64,000 nucleotides of DNA from Paraburkholderia eburnea (GTDB taxonomy: Bacteria > Pseudomonadota > Gammaproteobacteria > Burkholderiales > Burkholderiaceae). The notes beneath the pieces are model-generated. The model searched no databases. It had not been told where the DNA came from and saw only the letters and a list, made by a program, of their open reading frames with translations. Position numbers and translations under genes: made by a program. How positions within the stretch are numbered: position 1 is the stretch's first letter; each line of letters starts with the position of its first letter. Of this stretch, positions 57,729-64,000 are shown one piece after another. The stretch is from NCBI RefSeq assembly GCF_002917095.1, contig NZ_PQGA01000030.1, forward strand, positions 1 to 64,000, given 5' to 3'.

Positions 57729-57868
57729 GTGCGCGCCCGGCGAGACAGGTAGCGAAAACGCAGCGACAGGTAAGAGCCGGCGCAGGCGACGCATACGCGG
57801 CGCGGTCGATCCGCGCGCGTGCATGCGCGCGAACTGCGCCGAGAATCAAATACAAGAAAGGAGACGTC

Positions 57869-59218
57869 ATGCCCCACAAGGAAGGCAGTCTCGAAGCGCC
57901 CACGCGGCATCCACTCGACTGGCAGTCCGACGCGTTCTACGATCAGGCGAAGCTGGATGACGAGCTTGCACGCGTGTTCGACATCTGCGCGGGCTGCCGG
58001 CGCTGTGTTTCGCTATGCGGCGCTTTTCCGGCGCTTTTCGATCTGGTCGACGAAACCGATACCGGCGAGGTGCATGACGTCGATAAGGCATCCTATGGAA
58101 AAGTAGTCGATCAATGTTATCTCTGCGACCTGTGTTACATGACGAAGTGCCCCTATGTGCCGCCGCATCCATGGAACGTGGATTTTCCGCACCTGATGCT
58201 ACGCGCGAAGGCGATTCACTACCGCAACGGCGAAGTCCAGCTACGCGACCGCGTGCTATCGAATACGGACGCGCTGGGCCATCTCGCTGGCATTCCTGTC
58301 GTCACGCAGACCGTCAACGCAGTGAATGGGACGAAGGCGATGCGCGGCGTCATGGAAGATGTGCTGGGCGTCGACCGCCATGCGTGGCTGCCCTCGTTCG
58401 CGACGCGTAAATTCCGCAGCGCGGCGCGCAAGGCCACGTCGAGCGACGTGCACGACGGCGAGCGTACGCCGGGCAAAGTCGCCATCTACGCGACCTGTTA
58501 CGTGAATTTCAACGAGCCGGGCATCGGCCACGATCTGCTGGCCCTGCTCGATCACAACGCGATTCCCTATGTGCTCGTAAAAAGCGAGGCTTGCTGCGGC
58601 ATGCCGCTGCTCGAACAGGGCAACCTCGAAGGCGTGGCGAAGAAACAGGCCGTGAATCTGCCCGTGCTCGCGCACTACGCGCGCGAGGGCTACGCGTTGC
58701 TAGGCGCGGTGCCGAGCTGCGTGCTGATGTACAAGCACGAACTGCCGCTCATGTTTCCCGATGACGCCGACACGCGCGCCGTGAGCGACGCGTTCTGGGA
58801 CCCGTTCGAATACTTCGTGGCGCGCAACCGGGACGGCCTGCTCAAGACGGATTTCCGCACGCCGCTGGGCAATGTGTCGTATCACGTGCCCTGCCATGCG
58901 CGCGTGCAGAACATCGGCCGCAAGACCGCCGATCTGCTTTCGCTCGTGCCTGAAACGAAGGTCACGGTGGTTGAGCGCTGCTCCGGTCATGCCGGTACCT
59001 TCGGCGTGAAAAAGGAATTTCACGCGATGTCGATGAAGATCGGCATGCCGGTGTTCAAGCAGATGGCGCAGGCCGCGCCTGATTTCATCTCGTCGGATTG
59101 CCAGCTTGCGGGACGCCATATCGCGCAGGGCATGGAGGAGAACAAGCCTGGTACGGCGGATGGTGGGCCGCCGCTCGCCCATCCGCTTACGCTATTGCGG
59201 CGAGCCTATGGAATTTGA
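57869..59218 (+). CDS. GlpC/HdrD-like Fe-S oxidoreductase
   Basis: Encodes 449 aa. Two [4Fe-4S] motifs are near the N terminus: CAGCRRCVSLC at about 39-49 (CX2CX2CX3C) and CYLCDLCYMTKCPYVPPHPW at about 83-98. Two C-terminal CCG-type domains follow, with KSEACCGMPLLEQGN near 240 and HVPCHARVQNIGRK plus VVERCSGHAGTFG near 345-380. It resembles heterodisulfide-reductase- or glycolate-oxidase-type Fe-S subunits. As middle gene of the rubrerythrin/DUF3501 set, it may pass electrons to rubrerythrin; this is inference. Confidence 0.92.
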   Translation: MPHKEGSLEAPTRHPLDWQSDAFYDQAKLDDELARVFDICAGCRRCVSLCGAFPALFDLVDETDTGEVHDVDKASYGKVVDQCYLCDLCYMTKCPYVPPHPWNVDFPHLMLRAKAIHYRNGEVQLRDRVLSNTDALGHLAGIPVVTQTVNAVNGTKAMRGVMEDVLGVDRHAWLPSFATRKFRSAARKATSSDVHDGERTPGKVAIYATCYVNFNEPGIGHDLLALLDHNAIPYVLVKSEACCGMPLLEQGNLEGVAKKQAVNLPVLAHYAREGYALLGAVPSCVLMYKHELPLMFPDDADTRAVSDAFWDPFEYFVARNRDGLLKTDFRTPLGNVSYHVPCHARVQNIGRKTADLLSLVPETKVTVVERCSGHAGTFGVKKEFHAMSMKIGMPVFKQMAQAAPDFISSDCQLAGRHIAQGMEENKPGTADGGPPLAHPLTLLRRAYGI

Positions 59219-59272
59219 TATGGACTGCGATGTGAATAAAGCATTGAGGCCATCATGCAAGAGGACAATCCG

Positions 59273-59854
59273 ATGACGATCGCAAGAGATTCGCTGCTGT
59301 CGCTGGAAGCGTATTCGAAGCAGCGCACCGCGATGCGCGGACACATTATCGAACATAAGAAACGCCGTGCCGTGGCGCTGGGCAACCATCTCACGTTTCT
59401 CTTCGAGGACGAAGCCACGATCCGTTATCAGATTCAGGAGATGCTGCACATCGAGAAGATTTTCGACGAGGAGGGCATACAGGGCGAACTCGACGCCTAT
59501 CTGCCGCTCGTGCCCGATGGCAGCAACCTGAAGGCGACAATGCAGATAGAGTACGGGAACGAAATCGAGCGTCATGCGGCGCTCGCGCGACTGATAGGCA
59601 TCGAGGATCGCGTTTTCATGCAGGCGGAAGGCGAGCCCCCCGTGCATGCCATCGCCGACGAAGACCTCGAACGGGACAACGACGAAAAGACCTCCGCCGT
59701 GCATTTCGTGCGCTTCGAATTCACGCCTGCGATGATCGATCGACTGCGCGCGGGCGCGGCGCTGTCGATCGGCTGCGATCATCAGCACTATCGCGTGCCC
59801 GCGCAGAACATCGAAGGCGAAGTGCGTGCGTCGCTGCTCGGCGACTTCGCATAA
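59273..59854 (+). CDS. DUF3501 protein
   Basis: Encodes 193 aa from the ATG at 59273, which has AAGAGGAC upstream; an in-frame ATG at 59255 lacks one. The DUF3501 pattern is clear: LEAYSKQRTAMRGHIIEHKKRRAVALGNHLTFLFEDEATIRYQIQEMLHIEKIF. The function is unknown, but it is the constant third member of rubrerythrin / Fe-S oxidoreductase operons. It may help assemble or use the metal centre. Confidence 0.88.
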   Translation: MTIARDSLLSLEAYSKQRTAMRGHIIEHKKRRAVALGNHLTFLFEDEATIRYQIQEMLHIEKIFDEEGIQGELDAYLPLVPDGSNLKATMQIEYGNEIERHAALARLIGIEDRVFMQAEGEPPVHAIADEDLERDNDEKTSAVHFVRFEFTPAMIDRLRAGAALSIGCDHQHYRVPAQNIEGEVRASLLGDFA

Positions 59855-59858
59855 CGCG

Positions 59859-60320
59859 TCACACGTCCTTGCGGTACATGACGAAGCCCGGCTTGTCGGC
59901 GACATCATCGTAAAGGCGCATCGCCGTATGATTCGTCTCGTGCGTGTGCCAGTAGACGCGCTTTGAATTCGACGCCTTCGCGTGCGCATAGACCGCTTCG
60001 ATCAGCGCGCGTCCCACGCCCTGGCCGCGCAGATCCTCGACGGTGAACAGATCCTGCAAATAGCAGATCGGGCCGTCGAGTGTGGTATTGCGGTGATAGA
60101 TGAAATGCACGAGGCCGACTACGCGCTCGCCATGCAGCGCGATGAGCGCATGCATCGGCTCGTAGCCGTCGAAGAAGCGCGTCCAGGTCGTCGCGGTGAT
60201 CGGCTCGGGCAGCGCGGTCGGCCCGAAGCGGCCATAGAAGCGGTTATAGCCGTCCCAGAGCGGACGCCATGCGTCATAGTCGGCGGCAGTGACCGCGCGC
60301 ACCTGGATCGTCTGGCTCAT
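59859..60320 (-). CDS. GNAT-family N-acetyltransferase
   Basis: Encodes 153 aa. The GNAT fold is seen with ALHGERVVGLVHFIYH, then the acetyl-CoA loop LQDLFTVEDLRGQGVGRALIEAVYAHA (RGQGVGRAL) and YWHTHETNHTAMRLYDDVADKPGFVMYRKDV. The substrate is unknown. AAGGAG precedes the ATG at 60320. It is divergent from the MocR-type regulator across about 105 bp, so that regulator could control it. Confidence 0.92.
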   Translation of the reverse strand: MSQTIQVRAVTAADYDAWRPLWDGYNRFYGRFGPTALPEPITATTWTRFFDGYEPMHALIALHGERVVGLVHFIYHRNTTLDGPICYLQDLFTVEDLRGQGVGRALIEAVYAHAKASNSKRVYWHTHETNHTAMRLYDDVADKPGFVMYRKDV

Positions 60321-60425
60321 CTTCGTTCTCCTTGTGGTTTGTCCGGTTGATAATCGACGCCAGCGTAAGCGATTTGTGGCACCATTGTTAGTCCCACCCC
60401 GGCGATAAAACATGGAGCCACGAGA

Positions 60426-61973
60426 TTGGATTACGCGCTGATGATGTCGGCCTATGAGCGCCGGGTGCGCGCGAATGCGTCGCGCCGCCTTACGCAACAG
60501 GATCTGCTCTACGAGAGCCTGCGCCGCGCGATCCTCGACGGCGATATCAGCCGCGGCACGCGCCTGGCATCGAGCCGCACGCTGGCGGAAGAACTCGATA
60601 TCGCGCGCAATTCAGTGCTCTACGCGTATGAGCGGCTGGTCGAAGAAGGATTCGTCACGGCCACGCGTCATGGCTCCGTCGTCAACGACGTGAAGGCCAC
60701 CGCCGTGCAGCCATCGGTGCAAGCCGAGCCGCGCGAGGTTGCGCCGCGCTCGCTGTCGCGCCGCGTGCGCGAACTGCCGCCGCGCCGCGCGGCCAATGAC
60801 GAAGCCGTCGCGTTTCGGCCCGGCGTGCCCGCGCTCGATGCGTTGCCGCTCGTGCAGTGGCGCGCCGCGCTAGAGCGCGCGATGCGCGATGTGAAGGCGA
60901 GCGAACTCGGCTACGGCGACAGTGCGGGACAGCCCGCCTTGCGTCAGGCGATCGCGCAATATGTGCGTGTCTCGCGCGGCGTACGCTGCCAGCCCGATCA
61001 GGTATTCATCACCGACGGCACGCAGACGAGCCTCGACATTTGCGCGCGGTTTTTCGCCGACGAAGGCGAGCGCGTATGGATCGAGAACCCCGGCTATCTG
61101 GGCGCGCGCGTGGCGATGCTCGCGGCTGGCCTGTCGCTCGTGCCGATACGCGTGGATGCGGCGGGTATGGCCGCGCGCGACGAAGACTGGCGCGATGCGC
61201 CGCCGCGTCTGGTGTACCTCACACCTTCGCATCAATATCCGCTGGGTTGTGTGTTGAGCCTGGAACGACGCCTCGCGTTGATCGAACATGCGCGCGCCTG
61301 CGGCGCGTGGATCATCGAAGACGACTACGACAGCGAGCTACGTCACGACGGTCCGCCGTTGCCGTCGATCCAGGGCCTCGCCGACGACACTCCGGTGATT
61401 TACCTCGGGACCTTCAGCAAAACGCTGTTCCCGGCGCTGCGTATCGGCTTCATGATCGTGCCGCGCCAGGTCGTCGCGCAGATGGAAACGGCGCATCGCA
61501 CGCTTCAGCGGCAAGGCCGGGTGGCGGAGCAACTGGCGCTGGCGGATTTCATCGAGAGCGGGCGCTATGCGCGGCATCTGAGGCGCATGCGCAAGCTGTA
61601 TCTGGCGCGCCGCGATGGTTTGGTGGCCGCGCTCGAAAAGCATCTTGCGGGACTGATGACGGTGTCGGCCGACGCGGGCGGAATGCATTTGAGCGTGCGG
61701 CTGGATGCGCCCCTTGCCGATGTTGCTGTAAGCGAGGCCGCGCGTGCGCATGGGTTGGCGCTGTCGCCGCTCAGTGCGTATTGTCTGGGGGACGCCAGCG
61801 CCGGGCCGACTGGCGCGGTGGACGCGCCTTATAACGGCTTTCTGCTGGGGTATGCAGAGGCGACGCCTGAGGCGTCGGACGTGTTGATGGAGAGGCTTGG
61901 AGAGATAGTCCGGGGAATGTTGGGTGAGCGGCACGAAAATGACGTTCCGCAGTCGCTCAAAACAACTCCATAA
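60426..61973 (+). CDS. MocR-type regulator (GntR HTH plus aminotransferase-like domain)
   Basis: Encodes 515 aa. A GntR winged HTH (about 25-90: LYESLRRAILDGDISRGTRLASSRTLAEELDIARNSVLYAYERLVEEGFV) is fused to a fold-I aminotransferase-like domain (about 125-500), with GDSAGQPALRQAIAQYVR, IIEDDYDSELRHDG and the PLP-lysine motif YLGTFSKTLFPALRIGF. MocR proteins sense PLP or amino compounds. The likely targets are the divergent GNAT gene and possibly the PuuB-like genes. The start is TTG at 60426 or ATG at 60441. Its 3' end overlaps the convergent oxidoreductase gene by 17 bp. Confidence 0.92.
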   Translation: MDYALMMSAYERRVRANASRRLTQQDLLYESLRRAILDGDISRGTRLASSRTLAEELDIARNSVLYAYERLVEEGFVTATRHGSVVNDVKATAVQPSVQAEPREVAPRSLSRRVRELPPRRAANDEAVAFRPGVPALDALPLVQWRAALERAMRDVKASELGYGDSAGQPALRQAIAQYVRVSRGVRCQPDQVFITDGTQTSLDICARFFADEGERVWIENPGYLGARVAMLAAGLSLVPIRVDAAGMAARDEDWRDAPPRLVYLTPSHQYPLGCVLSLERRLALIEHARACGAWIIEDDYDSELRHDGPPLPSIQGLADDTPVIYLGTFSKTLFPALRIGFMIVPRQVVAQMETAHRTLQRQGRVAEQLALADFIESGRYARHLRRMRKLYLARRDGLVAALEKHLAGLMTVSADAGGMHLSVRLDAPLADVAVSEAARAHGLALSPLSAYCLGDASAGPTGAVDAPYNGFLLGYAEATPEASDVLMERLGEIVRGMLGERHENDVPQSLKTTP

Positions 61974-63261
61974 CCCGGTGGTACATCATGCCGATCTCCA
62001 GTGCGGGCCGACGCCATGCCGGCCCGCCCGGAAAGCGTGCGTGCCGCACCCTGGCGAACAGATCGTACGATGCACGCTCGCCCGCGATGGCCTGCGCCAC
62101 CAGACGCCCGGCGACACCCGTGAGCGCGACGCCGTGGCCCGAAAACCCCTGCACGTAGTAGTAATTCGGGTCCACCGCGCCAAAATCCGGCGCGCGATTG
62201 CGCGTGACGTCGACAAAGCCGCCCCACGCATATTCGACCTGCACGCCTTCGAGTTGCGGAAACACGCCGGTCATGCGTGCCTTCATCGCCTCGGTAAGCT
62301 GTGCAGGCGCGGCGCCCGTCGAATCCGCACGACCGCCGAACAGCAGGCGATCGTCCGCCGATAGCCGGAAATAGTCGAGAAAGAAGTTGTTGTCGCAAAT
62401 GGCCGCGCGGCCTGGAATCAGCGCGTCAGCGCGTTCGCGGCCCAACGGCTCGGTCGCGATGATGTACGAGGCAATCGGCGCGATACGCGCTTCGATGGGC
62501 GCGGGCAGCACGCCGCCGGGAGTCGCGTTGCAGCACGACACCACGAAGCGGCAACGTACTTCTCCGCGCGCAGTCTTCACTACAGGCTTTGCGCCGCGCG
62601 CCACGTCGAGAGCACGCGAATGCGCGAAGAGTTGCGCACCTTCCTTGCGCGCGGCGGCCGCAAGGCCGAGGCAATACTTGAGCGGATGCAGATGACCGGA
62701 AACGGGATCGTAGACGCCGGCCAGATAGCTCTGCGAATTCACGCGCGCCCGCGTTGCATCGGTGTCCTGCCATTCGAGTTTGTCGTAGCCCCAACGCTTC
62801 TGGGCCGCCTCCATCCACGAACGCAGATCGGGCACGCGCTTGGGCTTCGTCGCCACGGTCACGTAGCCCGAGGTGAAATCGCAGTCGATGCCGTAGCGCG
62901 CGATGCGCTCCTTCACGAGCGCCACGCCCTCGATCGAAAGCGCCCACGCCGCACGAATCCCCTGCGGCCCGAGTTGCTTCTCCAGCACCTCATCCTTCGC
63001 GAAGCCCACGAGCGTCTGGCCGCCGTTGCGCCCCGAAGCGCCCCAGCCTGGCCGATGCGCGTCGAGCACGACCACCGACAACCCGCGCGCACGGCATTCG
63101 AGCGCAACCGATAGCCCCGCGAAGCCCGCGCCGATCACGCAGACGTCCGCTTCGACGACACCTTCGAGGACCGGGTCGTCATCGGCGGGGCGCGTGGCGG
63201 TGGCTTCGTAGTACGAGTGGCGGGCAAGCACGTCCGCCTGGGCGTCGAGGTCTGGTTTCAT
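61957..63261 (-). CDS. PuuB-like FAD-dependent oxidoreductase, copy 1
   Basis: Encodes 434 aa of the DAO family. The FAD site is ADVCVIGAGFAGLSVALECRARGLSVVVLD near residues 37-66, then GWGASGRNGGQTLVGF and the C-terminal YYVQGFSGHGVALTGVAG. PuuB oxidises gamma-glutamylputrescine; other relatives act on amino acids or betaines. The region has no puuA or puuC gene in view. A close paralogue follows on the same strand, with 41 bp between them. Confidence 0.93.
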   Translation of the reverse strand: MKPDLDAQADVLARHSYYEATATRPADDDPVLEGVVEADVCVIGAGFAGLSVALECRARGLSVVVLDAHRPGWGASGRNGGQTLVGFAKDEVLEKQLGPQGIRAAWALSIEGVALVKERIARYGIDCDFTSGYVTVATKPKRVPDLRSWMEAAQKRWGYDKLEWQDTDATRARVNSQSYLAGVYDPVSGHLHPLKYCLGLAAAARKEGAQLFAHSRALDVARGAKPVVKTARGEVRCRFVVSCCNATPGGVLPAPIEARIAPIASYIIATEPLGRERADALIPGRAAICDNNFFLDYFRLSADDRLLFGGRADSTGAAPAQLTEAMKARMTGVFPQLEGVQVEYAWGGFVDVTRNRAPDFGAVDPNYYYVQGFSGHGVALTGVAGRLVAQAIAGERASYDLFARVRHARFPGGPAWRRPALEIGMMYHRVMELF

Positions 63262-63302
63262 CGGTGGGTGTCCATCAAAACGGCGGCATCAAAACAGCGG
63301 CA

Positions 63303-64000
63303 TCAAAGCAGGTCCTTCATTCGGTACCAGGCCATCGCGAGCACGAGAGCGGGAGTGCGCAATGCAGCGCCGCCGGGGAAGTCGCGGTGGCGGATCTTGC
63401 CGAACAGGTCGAAACGCGCGGCCTGACCGTGGATCGCTTCGGCGATCAGCGTGCCCGCGAGTCCCGTGGTGTTCACGCCGTGGCCGGAAAAGCCCTGTGC
63501 GAAATATACCGTGGGCGAGAGGCGGCCAAAATGCGGCGCGCGATTCATCGTGATATCGACGAAGCCGCCCCACGCATAATCGACCTTCACATCGGCGAGT
63601 TGCGGGAAAGTCTTGAGCATATCGCTGCGCATGGCTTCGCCAAGATCGCGCGGCTCGAAGGTCGAATAGCTGACCTTGCCGCCCCACAGCATGCGCGTAT
63701 CCGGCGCGGGGCGGAAATAGTCGAGGACAAAGCGGCTATCGCAAACGGCCGCCTGTGCGGGCATCAGCGCGGCCATGCGCTCTTTGCCGAGCGGTTCGGT
63801 GGCGATCACGTAGGTGCCCACCGGCATGATCTTGCGCGCGAGATCCGGTGCCAGCGCACCCAGATAAGTATTGCATGCGAGCACAACGAATTTTGCGCGC
63901 ACCTTGCCTTGCGCGGTTTCGATCGTGTGGCCGCCCTGTTCGTCGCGAATGCCCGTGACGGCGCTGTCCTCGAAGATCTGCACGCCCGCTTCGCGCGCCG
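63303..64000 (-). CDS. PuuB-like FAD-dependent oxidoreductase, copy 2 (partial)
   Basis: The gene continues past the right edge, so only about the last 230 residues are seen; the reading frame stays open to the edge. It matches copy 1 in many places: VKVDYAWGGFVDITMNRAPHFGRLSPTVYFAQGFSGHGVNTTGLAGTLIAEAI and TYVIATEPLGKERM. The N-terminal FAD site should lie outside the window. The two genes look like a tandem duplication, since diverged, of one polyamine- or amino-acid-oxidase family. Confidence 0.9.
   Translation of the reverse strand, partial: AREAGVQIFEDSAVTGIRDEQGGHTIETAQGKVRAKFVVLACNTYLGALAPDLARKIMPVGTYVIATEPLGKERMAALMPAQAAVCDSRFVLDYFRPAPDTRMLWGGKVSYSTFEPRDLGEAMRSDMLKTFPQLADVKVDYAWGGFVDITMNRAPHFGRLSPTVYFAQGFSGHGVNTTGLAGTLIAEAIHGQAARFDLFGKIRHRDFPGGAALRTPALVLAMAWYRMKDLL

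Noticed and set aside
1..64000. tRNA, rRNA or known riboswitch
   Set aside because: No cloverleaf-like or ribosomal sequence and no riboswitch core was recognised by eye; a covariance-model search would be needed to exclude small structured RNAs.

Overview
The window is high-GC DNA of Burkholderiaceae type (Paraburkholderia, Caballeronia or Burkholderia). It almost certainly covers the replication-origin region of the second chromosome (chromid). The evidence is a plasmid-style initiator gene (repA) facing parA-parB, about twenty same-strand iterons upstream of repA, DnaA boxes, and five copies of the 14-bp palindrome TTTATGCGCATAAA. That palindrome matches the parS type described for chromosome 2 of Burkholderia cenocepacia. 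Most genes look vertically inherited and no prophage, IS element, rRNA, tRNA or CRISPR array was seen.

Layout. 0.3-6.3 kb: a small envelope protein, a DUF1348 protein with a TetR regulator, a YceI lipoprotein, and the threonine catabolic pair kbl-tdh with a divergent XRE-cupin regulator. 6.3-14.8 kb: the origin domain, made of an unknown gene under a textbook LexA box, a tyrosine recombinase homologue lacking most catalytic residues, a KfrA-like coiled-coil protein with a zinc ribbon, the iteron field, repA, parB, parA and the parS sites. 14.8-23.6 kb: an ArsC-like protein, a GntP permease, an FMN reductase, a hybrid histidine kinase, and a response regulator / CheC-like / diguanylate cyclase operon in which the CheC-like gene is frameshifted.

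23.9-46.9 kb is a hopanoid island. hpnD-hpnE-shc-hpnG make hopene and process adenosylhopane; mlaA-hpnN and hpnM form an envelope lipid-trafficking group; hpnH and a second ispH supply side-chain attachment and isoprenoid precursor; hpnC, hpnB and hpnA complete the set. Between them sit a YciA-type thioesterase, an orphan Phd-type antitoxin between two identical terminators, a two-component system, a GDPD-like lipoprotein lacking metal ligands, and cstA with its small YbdD-type partner.

47-64 kb: acylphosphatase, an EgtD-like methyltransferase without EgtB, a RarD-like exporter, an Mpo1-like membrane protein, a Crp/Fnr regulator, a HAD phosphatase, a dienelactone hydrolase/NTF2-like fusion, a LysM-M23 lipoprotein preceded by a coupled 28-codon ORF, a YSC84 protein, a secreted NucA-type nuclease, a rubrerythrin / Fe-S oxidoreductase / DUF3501 operon, a GNAT enzyme, a MocR regulator, and two tandem PuuB-like FAD oxidoreductases, the last cut by the window end.

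The best candidate for something undescribed is the group just left of the origin: a LexA-controlled gene of unknown function, a recombinase-fold protein without its catalytic tyrosine, and a KfrA/zinc-ribbon protein, all within 3 kb of the iterons. I infer a link between DNA damage and second-chromosome maintenance. It is not shown by sequence alone.
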